A stretch of 64,000 nucleotides of DNA from Cloeon dipterum (taxonomy: Eukaryota; Arthropoda; Insecta; Ephemeroptera; Baetidae), in the NCBI RefSeq assembly GCF_949628265.1, contig NC_088790.1, positions 26,788,545 through 26,852,544 on the forward strand, given 5' to 3'. Shown here piece after piece: positions 36,902 through 47,893 of this stretch. How positions within the stretch are numbered: position 1 is the first letter of the stretch; each line of letters begins with the position of its first letter. Position numbers and translations under genes: made by a program. Under the pieces are notes generated by a model. That model made no database searches. It had not been told where the DNA came from and saw nothing but the letters and a program-made list of their open reading frames with translations.

Positions 36902-39900
36902 ATGCCGCCTGAGGAGGACTCGCAGTCGGTCGCGACCCTAAACTCGGAGGTGGGCAACCTGGACCTGCACGACCAAAGAGACGGATGTCCAGACACGTGC
37001 GTGACAACGCTGGACCAGCAAGATCTGGACTACGCCAAAGAATTCCTCAAGGACGACCCGGAAAAGAGGAGCGAGCACTTGAACAGCCTCAGACAGTTTC
37101 TGCAGTTCAACTCGTATCTCAACGCACACGACGGTATGTGTGTCTTTGTGATGCCTTTCACAATCGCTAATATGTAGTTGTGTTGCACTTTTAATTGACA
37201 GATTGAGTCTTTGTTATTGTTAGCGCAACTTATTGATTGCGATGAGTATGCAGGATTAATATATAATTGTTCTACAAGCTCGTCTTTAAATGGGTTGGAA
37301 GTTCAAGACGATTTTTTTTAAAGTTGGCAAATAAGTAATATTACTATTAAAGAGGAATGATACTGCAAAATCCTGGAAAATGCTTGTTGCCAATGCATAA
37401 ACTCGTCCCTTAGGATTCAGTAAAAGCCTAAACTGACCTAAGAAGCACTGTAATTTTTTGAGAAAATTGTCTGGAAAGTTAGCGTGCTTTTCAAATGGTA
37501 ATGGCTGTCTCCTTACTTGAAATCCGATTTAATTTCAAAACCAAGAGTTTCCCCAATAAGTGGCATACACAATTGGACAGATCTCGACGAGAGGAATCGG
37601 AATTTGCCAAGAAAATATGTTCAAGCACTCGAAATTTTAGAGAAAATTGGCAAAATTTGAATTTTTATTGTAGGAAGGTCCTTTTTTATTTTTGCAAATT
37701 GTTGAACAAATTGTTTATCGATCAATTGTTTATGGCATCCAACAATTCAAATAATTTTCAATTGTTGCCCTGTTATCATTCCACTTTAAATGGGTTGGGA
37801 GTTCAAGACGATTTGTTTTAGAAAAAGTTGGCAAATAAGTAATTACTATTTTGCTGACTTTAAATTAAAATGTAGCCAAATTTTCTAATAATTTTCACCT
37901 CGTGAGGATATTCTTAGGATAGTGTTTGGAGATTTTAGTAATTTTATTCAATTGATGAATTTCGCTTTAATCGGCTAATTTTGAGCACAGGAAAATGACT
38001 AAAAGAACCGGATTTAATTTACTCTGATTTATTAAATTATCACCACGCCGTCTCGGTTCGCTCGTTGCTCTGACAAATGTCCTTGAATCAGTATTTCCGT
38101 TGTAGACAGATATTGGGACTGGAAATCAAAGATTAAAAAAAATCAGCTCTCATTTTTGACGTGATTTTATTCATTTCCCTGTTACCCTTTAACAACGCTT
38201 CAAACTTTGTTGAAACTGACGGTATATTGAACAAAAAACGGCGTGCTTTTAAAGGTTCATGAAAGGAGAATTAAATTTTTATTCTTATATAATCAATGCT
38301 TTTGAGAAACGAGAATAAAGTCCGTTTCTTTCATTATAATGGAACATCTAACCTCGATGAGTTTCTAATATAAAAAATGACCTCTACACGTGAGGTTTTA
38401 TCAATCAAAATCTGTGGGGAATTCCCAACAATCGAGTGCAGTCGCTCGCTAACCGCCAAATCTTTTTTATTTGCACATTGATTTGATATAGCATCAGATA
38501 AAAGTGGTTAATGAACTCAATCTCAATTAAATTCAGTTTTCCTCGTCCCTTAAATCTTCAACCAGCAAGGTTTTAAAACCAATTAAATATTGATTCAAAT
38601 TCTTAAAAAATAACCTGATAAGTTTAATTTAAAGGCCGAGAAAAAAAAACTCTTGTGCCAAGTGCGCACCGAAAATGTGGAGCATTTCCTATTTTTTAAA
38701 GATGACGACATTTTTGTTAATTTGAAGGTCTGTAAAATGCGTGAGTCACGCTAAAATGAGATGTCTTAAAAATGAATTGTCTTAATATCACGAGACCCTT
38801 CTTTATCACACAAACATTATTTGTGCTACAGCCATGGAAAAACCGTCGTGCGCATTTGTTATAAAAATAAAAATTATGTTTATAAATAGATAAACAGCGA
38901 TAGGATGAATTTACAATAGGACAAAACAGTGAGAGCAGAGATATAATTTAGTATCGGTCAACTTATCTATCATCATAATCATTTAATATTAATTATATTC
39001 ATTTATATTAAAAAAAAATCCCACAGATGGTTTTTTATTTGTAGTTTAAGATTTCGATTTTGTGTGCAGTGACTGTTCTAACAAGGAACAAAGTGCAGTC
39101 AGGCAGGCGTACATTAATCTCTCATCTTTTTGTGATAAGAGCACTTTCACCGCCGTTTCACCGCGCTGATGAGGAAAACAGATGCTATAATATCAAATCA
39201 CCCGCCTCTCTATTACGAAACGCTCATATTTTTTACACTTCTCTTTCCAGATGACGAAACTCTGCTCCGATTTCTCAGAGGGTGCAAATTCAATCAGCAG
39301 AGGGCCAGGGAGAAAATCCGAAATTTTTACGAACTCAGGGCGACCTCCCCGGAATGGTACGACCTGAGGGATCCGAAGGATCAAGAAATCCAGAGGCTGC
39401 TCAGAATGGGGCAAGTGCTGAAACAAATATTTTAAATTTTGCTCAACCAGCTCTCAGGATCTTTATTCCCCTGCTGAAAAGAGACTCGGCGACCGGTCAA
39501 ACTGTGATAATTGTACGCGCGGCCTTGCACAATCCCAGGGAAACGGCCTTTAACAGCATACTCAAGGTTTTGCGCCGCTACTTTTGTGATTTCTCTTATT
39601 AACACTGCTCGTTTTTTCGTGCAGGTGGCGAAAATGGTGATGGAAATCCTGACTCGGCAATCCACCGTTCTCTACATTTACGGGCTCCGGGCGGTCATAG
39701 ATTTGGACGGAGTCGGACTTGGTCACGCTCTCCAGTTGACTCCTCATCTTATCAAGAAACTTGTCCACACATGGCAGGTAAAAATAACTGCACACCGTTT
39801 AAAAAATTATCATAATGTTATATAACAGCTGACACAGTACGTCAAAATCAAGCTAAAATTCCGCCTGCTAGGAAAAATAATATGAAATGAAGACTGAATA

Positions 39901-40531
39901 ATTGGAATTAATATTATTTATATAAATTTTTGTACGGCCGCTGTATTGAAATAATTAAAAAATATGTGCAAAGATAATAATGACTATAACCTTGGTTATT
40001 ATCCTCTTTATTGCACAATTTTTTAATTATTTTAATTATGGACAAAATTATGATTCTGTTCTTTTTTAGTAAAAAATAATTAATTTTCCCTTGTAAACAG
40101 GATTGCTATCCTGTCCGGACACGAAGCATCGACTTTGTAAATTCGCCGCTGCACATAAACATGGTCCTCAACATTTTCCGCAAGTTCATGAACGAGAAAA
40201 TGAGACAGCGGGTAATTAATAAATAAATCCTCTCTAGTTTTGAACGTCTAATCTGGTTAATTTTTTGAAGATTCACACTCATCGAACAATAAAACCTCTG
40301 GTTGGTCTGATTAATCCGGAGGTGTTGCCCGTCGAGTACGGCGGGACTGGACCAAAATTGAACTCTGTAATTGGTGAGTGACTTTCACCTGTCTGATATT
40401 TATTTTTTTTACTCAAAGGGTCTATATATCGTTTAGATTACTGGCGCAATGAGGTTTCCAACAAGCGAGATTGGTTTACGGATGATTATAAATATAGAGC
40501 AAACATGGACTTGAAAAGCGACGCTAGCTGA
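36902..40531 (+). CDS. CRAL-TRIO domain lipid-transfer protein
   Basis: Seven exons: 36902-37133, 39251-39410, 39458-39566, 39625-39777, 40101-40211, 40271-40373 and 40437-40531 (320 aa). The N-terminal helical CRAL-TRIO-N part reads DDETLLRFLRGCKFNQQRAR. The SEC14-like lipid pocket follows: VIIVRAALHNP, YGLRAVIDLDGVGLGHALQL, DCYPVRTRSIDFVNSPL, MVLNIFRKFM and the family signature LPVEYGGTGPKL. Proteins of this kind (alpha-tocopherol transfer protein, retinaldehyde-binding protein, clavesin, and many insect paralogues) carry hydrophobic ligands or phosphoinositides in the cytosol. The ligand cannot be read from sequence. I chose the ATG after the apparent acceptor at 36866; an in-frame ATG at 36857 would lie inside that acceptor. 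Intron 2 seems to begin with GC (ATGGG/GCAAGT at 39411), the only choice that keeps the frame. Confidence 0.9.
37284..37850. repeat. About 65-bp direct duplication on both sides of MITE copy 4
   Basis: 37284-37348 (TTTAAATGGGTTGGAAGTTC ... AAATAAGTAATATTACTAT) recurs as 37785-37850 (TTTAAATGGGTTGGGAGTTC ... AAATAAGTAATTACTATT) with few changes. The MITE lies exactly between the two. This is far longer than a TTAA target duplication. Confidence 0.8.
37351..37785 (+). mobile_element. TTAA-target MITE, young copy 4
   Basis: 435 bp in CRAL-TRIO intron 1, flanked by TTAA (37347-37350 and 37786-37789). Ends are AGAGGAATGATACTG and TTATCATTCCACT; orientation is opposite to copies 1-3. Confidence 0.88.
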
Positions 40532-41150
40532 AGTTTTTCGCGACTGCATTTGATCGCCAGTGATATATATTGTCTCATATTACAAGTTTTACAGGTTTAT
40601 TGATATTTAATAAAGTTCCTTCTACTATTTTTGAAACAGAATTTTTACCTGATAAAATTGAAACGTTTTATTTGTTTGCAATTTTATCCCTAATAGAAAA
40701 ATTAAATGTGACAATTTTATTATTTGCATGGCGGACATTAATGTTAATGTAAACAGGACAACTTACTTATACTTTCGGCTGCCAAAATTTAACTTCCACT
40801 TGGAAACAAGCCAGTGAATTGTTGCCAAAAATAATATGTTACATTTCTTTCTGTATCGCAACAGTTCATTCCAATCTAATGTATATGCAATTGTCTATGG
40901 GGAAGAACAGTTACACTTTGTGACACTTTTGAATTAGATAAGTTTGTCATTAGGAGCTATACAAAATAACAGCAACGTGAGCTGAACAAACTAGGGCAAT
41001 GTTGATAGTTTTTTATGTGTATTTTTAGGCTATAATTAATTTTGCTGAAAAAAGGGGCGTCGTAAAAGCATTTCTAAAATTTAACATGGTTTTCAAAGCA
41101 AATAGAATGTTCATTTTAAATTTAAAAATGAAATTTTAATAATTATACTC
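40532..41150. other. Intergenic region between convergent CRAL-TRIO gene and SULT-A
   Basis: About 620 bp holding two 3' ends; AT-rich; nothing else recognised. Confidence 0.5.
40609..40614 (+). terminator. Poly(A) signal of the CRAL-TRIO gene
   Basis: AATAAA 78 bp after the stop codon, followed by TTCCTTCT. Confidence 0.5.
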
Positions 41151-42425
41151 TTAGAAATACATTTTAAAATCAGAAGATTCCAATTTCTTCCTGGACCACT
41201 CGTCAACTTCCTTGACGAGTTCCTCAGACATTTGCTCCTTGCCTGATCCTGACTTTCCTTCCCTGAAAAATCTACAAGAGCAAAATTTAAAAGCTAAAAA
41301 TAAATAAATAAATACCTGCAGTTATCGTCACTGGAGATATTTTTGGTCCTCAAGACTTCTCCAACGCCCTCGAAATTCACGCTTTTATTGCTTTTCATCT
41401 GCTTGAAATTCAGGTGGTGGCACAGTTTGTCCACTTGCTCGGCCGTCAGGGATTTGTCCAAAAAGGCAGCCACCTTCCGCACAACCGCAGCTAAATCCTA
41501 ATGAAATACATTTCATTATTTTTATAAAAAAAACTTGTGCTTGTATCTTACTTGCAGCATTTCTTCATAGGAGAGGAACAGAATATTTGGCTCGTCTTTA
41601 ATTTTCCAGAAGTCCGTCACGTGGCTCCAGAATGGACAGAATATAACTAAAGAAAATTATTAATAAATATTTATTATGTAATAATAATTACTTTCGTCCT
41701 TCATGAAAGATCGGGCGAAAGTCTCAAGGTCGGCTGTGTATCCGTAGAAAAATCGTTTGTGGTGATAATAAGAGACGATTACGTCTTTCACTTCTCTCAC
41801 AACGTAAAATATCTAAAATTAAACCTAGTAATCTTATCAAACTAAATATTTGATAAAAATACCTTTGGCTTCACGGTCCACAGCTGCTTCGGCAAGAATC
41901 TTTTGTGCAAATGCGTTTTGATGAACCTCGGCTGGGGTGAATTTTTAATATTCTCGATTGAAGCGTTCACTGCCACTTCCTGTCCGCTCAAAAATTTGGA
42001 GAAATCTGGCGCCATTGATGTTGCCCTACAAACCGAGCGTATCGCATTAAACAAATTTGACAAAAGTGCTGTAAAGCAACACGCATACTCTAAAAACGGG
42101 AACCGATCCGAGAGTGAAATCTCCTTCGCTCTGTCGAAATCTAAATTGTTCTGCAACAGCCAAACCATTTCTTGCGTCCAAGTGGTGCCTGACAAAGAGA
42201 TTTTATTATTTAATAATTGGAAATTACATAAAAAATACCGCATTTAGGAAATGTGATGACCCAGGTGTCATTTGGGTGAACCTCAAAGTCGCTTATCTCC
42301 TTGGCCACCTGCGGGAAAATACTCGACAAGAGGCACGAGTCGGGCACGCTCCGAATGAAGCCGTTCGAGTAGAAATGCCCATAGTGTTCGATTTTAGTCG
42401 GCTCAAATTGCAGTTCTTCGTCCAT
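41151..42425 (-). CDS. Cytosolic sulfotransferase, SULT-A
   Basis: Seven exons on the minus strand: 42425-42239, 42188-42089, 42025-41863, 41812-41692, 41646-41552, 41497-41316 and 41271-41151 (322 aa). Cytosolic sulfotransferases move sulfate from PAPS to hydroxyl or amino groups of small molecules. The 5'-phosphosulfate loop is [15 protein letters not shown] (residues about 58-72). The catalytic His lies in RFIKTHLHKRFLP, and the 3'-phosphate site is VREVKDVIVSYYHH. The C-terminal PAPS motif reads REGKSGSGKEQ, where most relatives have GxWK, so the usual Trp is missing. It is the most divergent minus-strand member together with E, and the outermost of the cluster. A substrate cannot be deduced; in insects such enzymes act on phenols, steroids, dopamine or xenobiotics. 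Confidence 0.92.
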
Positions 42426-42839
42426 CCTCTAAAACAAAATGTTTTAAACCGATAAATTCGATAAATCCTACTCACTGCAATGTTTAACGCATATGAGCTT
42501 GCTTGTATCCTTCAACGGAGCGTGTGTTGCACTTGTGGAGAGAGAATAAAATCTTTCATGATGAAGTAGGTCATTGGAACACTCTTAAATTGACAGGAAA
42601 AAAACGATTTGCTCGGCCCCCACTATTAAATAGATGGCGCTCAGCTGCCCTGGACCCTATTATAATAGTCACGATTGCTTTTAATTGAAAACAGATTCTG
42701 TTTATATGTTAAAAAAATAGAAGCGCGTTTGCACATCACGCCATGTGCGCCTTATCTATTTTAATGACCTCTATAAATTAAACGTAGTGCAAGTCAATGG
42801 ACGAGAAATTTATTGCTCCTATGTATTACACATGCTTGA
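42426..42839. other. Spacer between SULT-A and SULT-B
   Basis: Promoter side of SULT-A and 3' flank of SULT-B. The SULT-B part (GTTTGCACATCACGCCATG, from 42728) is the paralogous 3' flank shared with SULT-C and SULT-D. TTTATT at 42809-42814 is AATAAA on the minus strand, 26 bp past the SULT-B stop. Confidence 0.6.
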
Positions 42840-44163
42840 CTATTTTTTACTGAACACATCAGTAAAATAATCAGTTCCTCTTATTTGTGTCAGAGACCAT
42901 TCATCGACTTCTTTGGCCAATTCTGCAGAAATCTCTTCTTTCCAGGAGCCAGACTTTCCGTTACGAATGAATCTGAAAAATTATTTCGTTTAATTTTGGA
43001 GTTTTTAAATTGAAAGATTAGTTTTCACTCGTTGTTGCCGTCGCCGCAGATTTGCTTCGAGCGCAGAATTTGCACAAAATCCTCGAAATTGACGCTTGTG
43101 TTGGATTTCATTTCTTTGAAGCTCAAGTGTTGGCACAAAAGCTGCACCTCCTCCTCGGTGAGCGACTTCCCGAAAAAATCGGCAACTTTTCTCGCCACCT
43201 CAGCCAAGTTCTGATTATTATTTTTTAAATATTAATAAAATTTAGTTGTTTGAATTGAGGCACTGACTTTTTGCATGTCTTCATAGTTGATCCAAAGCAG
43301 GCCAAGCTCATTTCTGTGCTTCCAGAACTCCGTGATGCGGCCCCAATAAGGGCAGTATGTAACTTAGGAAGGAGTTTTTCAACGGGTAAATTTAAATATT
43401 AGAAAAAATACTTTCATCTTTCATGAATGCCCTGCAAAACGTCTCCAAGTTTGCCTTGTAGCCGTCAAAAATTTTGTTGTGGTAGTAGTAGGACACAATC
43501 ACGTCTTTCACTTCTCTTGCAACGTAAATTATCTGAAAGCAAAACCAAATATTAGTCGTTTTTAAGGAAAGAAAGGCACAATTAAAAAAGACCTTCGGTT
43601 TCTTAGTCCAAAGTTGCGTGGGAAGAAATTTGAGCGGAAAATGTGATTTGATAAACCTGGGACGCTGCATGTTTTTGACAAATTTGATTCTGCCACGAAT
43701 GTCGCTCCGAGTGCCTTCTGAAATGCACTCCATTAAATCGGGTGCGAGTGCTGATCCCCTATACAAATGGATTTTGGTTCATTTATCATTAGCAGAAAAT
43801 TGAATTACTCGATGAAAGGGAATCGGTCCCATAGAGTAATCTCTTTCGCCTTGGCGAAATCCAGTCCGTTGTTGATGAGCCAAATCATTTCTTGTGTCCA
43901 GGTGGTGCCTGCGTTGTAAATTGAAAATATTATTACCGCCGGTCTCCTCTATGTGCTGCTCTCGCGTTACCGCATTTAGGAAAGGTCAAGATCCACGTGT
44001 CGTCCGGGTAAACGTCAAGCTCCCTAATGTCTTGAGCTACCTCAACAAATGCAGCGGACATGAGAAATCCATCTGGAATGCTGCGGAAGTAGCCGGAAGA
44101 AGCGTTGAATACGCCGTGCCGATCAATTTCGGCCGGCTCATACCGAAACTCGGCTTTTTCCAT
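42840..44163 (-). CDS. Cytosolic sulfotransferase, SULT-B
   Basis: Seven exons: 44163-43971, 43908-43809, 43758-43593, 43532-43412, 43362-43268, 43210-43029 and 42972-42840 (329 aa). It starts MEKAEFRYEPAEIDRHGVF, as in C and D. PAPS loop [15 protein letters not shown], catalytic His in RFIKSHFPLKFLP, 3'-phosphate site AREVKDVIVSYYYHNK, and a canonical C-terminal motif IRNGKSGSWKEE. It is the paralogue of C and D, with identical exon sizes in most exons. Its 5' leader differs: the leader intron seen in C and D appears to be missing here, because the sequence before the acceptor runs straight into the CAGCGCTGCACAGTT leader block. Confidence 0.93.
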
Positions 44164-44690
44164 GTTTGCACCTGCAAAAATCAAAACTGTGCAGCGCTGC
44201 TGCTGCGTAAGTCGCTGACTGCGCTACGTTTTTAGGTTGCGGATTTGATAAGAAATAGTTCTAGAACATTTTTTTAAAGAAATCTAATCCCAGCTGGAAA
44301 GATAACATTTGTTTCGACTGTTGCCATGCGAGGTTGAAGATGCAGTGGGGGTGAAGGTGCAGTAAGGGTGCCACGCTTATCACACACCTTTTACATTGGC
44401 ACCTGGCGATACAGGTTAAAATGTATTTTTTCCTGAATTAACTGTTCTTTTTCATTGGAATCATGATAAGAAAGGGTGGCCAATTTAAACAAAACAGTTT
44501 TATCCAAATGAGGGCATAGAAAATAAAAACACACTCCCTTAAAGAAATTAAATGCATGCAGTAAGCCATGCGTTATAAAATTGTAACGCATTTGCACATC
44601 ACGCCATGTGCGCCTTATCTACTATAAATTAAGCGCAGTGCAAGTCAATGGACGAGAAATTTATTGCTCCTATGCATTACACATGCTTGA

Positions 44691-46013
44691 CTATTTTTTA
44701 CTGAACACATCGATAAAATATTCAGTCCCTCTTATTTGTGTCAGAGACCATTCATCGACCTCTTTGGCCAATTCTGCAGAAATCTCTTCTTTCCAGGAGC
44801 CAGATTTCCCTTTGCGAATGAACCTAAAAATTTATTTCGTTTAATTTTGGAGCTTTTAAATTAAAAGATTAGTTTTCACCCGTAGTCGCCGTCGCTGCAG
44901 ATTTTCTTCGAGCGCAGAAGTTTCACAACCTCGTCGCCATTGATGCTTTTGTTGGCTTTCATTTCCTTGAAGCTCAAGTGATGGCACAAAAGCTGCACCT
45001 CCTCCTCGGTGAACGACTTGCCGAAATAATCGGCAACTTTTCTCGCCACCTCAGCCAAGTTCTGATTATTATTTTTTTATAAATTAATAAAATTTAATTG
45101 TTTAAATTAAGGCACTGACTTTTTGCATGTCTTCATAGTTGATCCAAAGCAGACCAAGCTCATGTCTGTGCTTCCAGAACTCCGTGATGTGGCCCCAAAA
45201 AGGGCAATACAAAACTTAAGAAGGAATTAAACATTGGGAAAATTTAAATATCAGAAAAAATACTTTCATCTTTCATGAATGCCCTGCAAAAAGTCTCCAA
45301 GTTTGCCTTGTAGCCGTCAAAAATCTTGTTGTGGTAGTAGTAGGATACAATCACGTCTTTCACTTCTCTTGCAACGTAAATTATCTAAAAGCGAAACCGA
45401 TCAGTTGGTTTTAAAGGAGGAGGCATAATTAAAAAAGACCTTTGGTTTCTTAGTCCAAAGTTGCGTGGGAAGAAATTTGAGCGGAAAATGCGATTTGATA
45501 AATCTGGGACGCTGCATGTTTTTGACATCTGTGATTCTGCCACGAATGTCGCACCGAGTGCCTCCTGAAATGCACTCAATGAAATCGGGAGCGAGTGCTG
45601 AAGCTCTACAAATTGATTGTGGTTCATTTAACATAAACATATTTAAATATTAAAAATTTAATTACTCGATGAAAGGGAATCGTTCAAATAGAGAAAGCTC
45701 TTTTGCTTTGGCAAAATCCAGTCTGCTGTTGATGAGCCAAACCATTTCCTGTGTCCAGGTGGTGCCTGCATTGTTTTAAAAATTTAAATTTAAATATTTC
45801 CTCTATGTGCTGCTCGTTACCGCATTTGGGAAAGGTCAATATCCACGTGTCATCCGGGTAAACTTCAAACTCCCTAATATCTTGAGCTACTTCAACAAAT
45901 CCAGCGGACATGAGAAATCCATCTGGGATGCTGCGGAAGTAGCCGGAAGTAGCGTTGAATACGCCGTTCCGATCAATTTCGGCCGGCTCGTACTGAAACT
46001 CGGCTTTTTCCAT
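44691..46013 (-). CDS. Cytosolic sulfotransferase, SULT-C
   Basis: Seven exons: 46013-45821, 45765-45666, 45605-45440, 45384-45264, 45214-45120, 45061-44880 and 44823-44691 (329 aa). Start MEKAEFQYEPAEIDRNGVF. PAPS loop [15 protein letters not shown], catalytic His in RFIKSHFPLKFLP, 3'-phosphate site AREVKDVIVSYYYHNK, C-terminal motif IRKGKSGSWKEE. Exon for exon the same size as SULT-B. A leader exon is likely at 46174-46123 (initiator TCAGT, donor GTG/GTATGA). TTTATT at 44660-44665 is the minus-strand poly(A) signal. It lies between SULT-B and the LTR element. Confidence 0.93.
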
Positions 46014-46122
46014 GTTTGCACCTGCCAAAATTAAAGTATAAATTATAACTTTTTAGGTCAACCAGCTAATTTATCGCTCTCTCAGTATTCCATTAAATTA
46101 GACCAACCTTGAAAATTCATAC

Positions 46123-46180
46123 CACGACACAGTAGAGCGACGCGATGAACTGTGCAGCGCTGCTGTAAGCTACTGACTAC
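46123..46180 (-). promoter_or_regulatory. Core promoter and leader exon of SULT-C
   Basis: Reading on the minus strand, AATTAAAAAGCCAGCGTAGTCAGTAGC has an A/T box about 20 bp before a TCAGT initiator (TSS near 46174). The leader contains CAGCGCTGCACAGTTCATCG and ends at GTCGTG/GTATGA. The same layout is found upstream of SULT-D. Confidence 0.5.
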
Positions 46181-47079
46181 GCTGGCTTTTTAATTGTATT
46201 GCGTGTGTGTTTCTCGTGATGTAATATCTATGGTTGGTGAGAGAAGCCGCGGTAGAAAAAGGAACTTAATTCGTATTTTTCCTCAACTCATGTTTCTTTT
46301 TTATTGGAATCGTGACAAGGTTGGCCAATTGAAACAAAATAATTTAATTTATCGGATTAATTTGTTCAAGTTTTATTCAAATGAGGGCATAGAAAATAAA
46401 AACACACTCCCATTAAAATTGGTAAAGTAGTTTTACATTACCCGTAATGTACCTTTGTTAACTTCCTTTTAATAAAAATTTGTAATCTTTAAGGGTTGAA
46501 GAAATTATATAAAAATTAAATGCATTATCCATGCGAAAATTGCAAAGTGGGGATTGCACTCTAATAACACTTGCACACACTTGAGAGAAGAAGAGGTTGT
46601 TCCATTTCAAAACTGTCTCGAAAAGATCTAACCTGACTTGTCGTGTAGCACTATTGTTCACAGAGAAAACCGCAAGAAAGCCACCGAGAGCTGACGAGAA
46701 TTGGGCGCAGGCAAGTCGAGTGTTAAACAAAACTGAATTCGCTAACGCATGGGCGCTTAGGGTCAGGGACGAGCGCAGGACACACGAGAGCATCTGTTGT
46801 GACACTCTTTGGCCTGTTACTGACCTTAGAGGCGCCGTGACCAGGCGCCAATATCGACAGTCAAGAGCACCGTATATTTTACAGAATTGGCAATTATTCG
46901 TCTTCTCGCGCGCGTTGCGTCTTCTTTCTGAAGCGTACGGATCCGGTTTTCCGGATACTAAACGGGCTACAATGGTGCAGGAGCACGGTCTTAGGATAGC
47001 AAGTCGTGCGGCATCGCAGTGAGAATTATTAACTGCGTTTAATCCACACGCCAATCGATGCATTGGACGACTTAGTTGT

Positions 47080-47345
47080 GAGCTCGCAAAATATCGATGA
47101 GAATTTAGACACTCTCGAGTGGGTTTTTGAACAGCTCCGCTCAGCAAAGCTCAAACTGAAGCTCAAACTCATCCCTTTTTCCTAAGGGATGAAGTTTCTC
47201 TTTTAGGACATAGAGGAAGCGGGCAAGGCACCCGCCTAGATCCAAAAAATGTGAAGGCAATTGCAAAATTCCCAACTCCAAAAGACAAGAAATCGCTTCG
47301 CAGCTGGATTGGAATGGTTAATTTCTAAGCCATATATCGTGGTGT
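47080..47345 (+). mobile_element. Fossil fragment of a Ty3/gypsy-type retroelement
   Basis: A short plus-strand stretch resembles the region between reverse transcriptase and RNase H of gypsy-like elements (LGH.GSGQGTRLDP.NVKAI, FPTPKDKKSLRSWIGMVN). It is a broken, older remnant, unrelated in position to the young element that follows. The GC-richer DNA from about 46600 may belong to the same or another remnant, but I cannot define its edges. Confidence 0.55.
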
Positions 47346-47567
47346 TACGCGCGGCAGCGAGTTGGTAATAATTATGATCGATTGTTGGCATTGGCGACAA
47401 TAGCACGTGTACCCAACGCGGCCTGCCCGCCTGCCAATTCCTCCAAGACCTGCTTTATTTTCAAATAATAACATAAAAATCGACCCTTTACTACTCGGCA
47501 AGTCGTTATAAAATTGTAACGCATTTGCACATCACGCCACGTGCGCCTTTATCTATTATAATGATCT

Positions 47568-47893
47568 TATGGTGGCTGCCGAAAGGTGGCGCTCTCTCCT
47601 ACCCTGGCTGCCCGAGTATATCCGTGTTAACCTGATAAGCAGTTATTCTAAACTCGACGATAAACGTGTGCGGTAGCAGCAAATATTGCTCCCTCGGCCG
47701 CACATTTTATGAGTTCGTTAACCTTGAGCACATAGCTCCCTTTTACGAACCCTATAATTGACGAATAATTGAACTACCCTGTTTGTATATTGCCAATCTC
47801 TGACAACTCCCTTTTAGGGACTAAATTACGGCAAATACAATAAAGGCATTGCAACAATTTGTGGGGTTTGACTTATCTCGACCATTCCCCATA
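47568..47893 (+). repeat. 5' LTR of the CsRn1-type element
   Basis: 326 bp, same sequence as 51793-52118 by eye. It contains ACAATAAAGGC (about 47838-47848), a probable poly(A) signal shortly before the end of the LTR. Confidence 0.93.

Noticed and set aside
46458-47147. 229-codon minus-strand frame and the opposing 46597-47022 frame
   Set aside because: They overlap fossil retroelement DNA, have unusual Arg/Ser/Cys-rich composition and match no known family.
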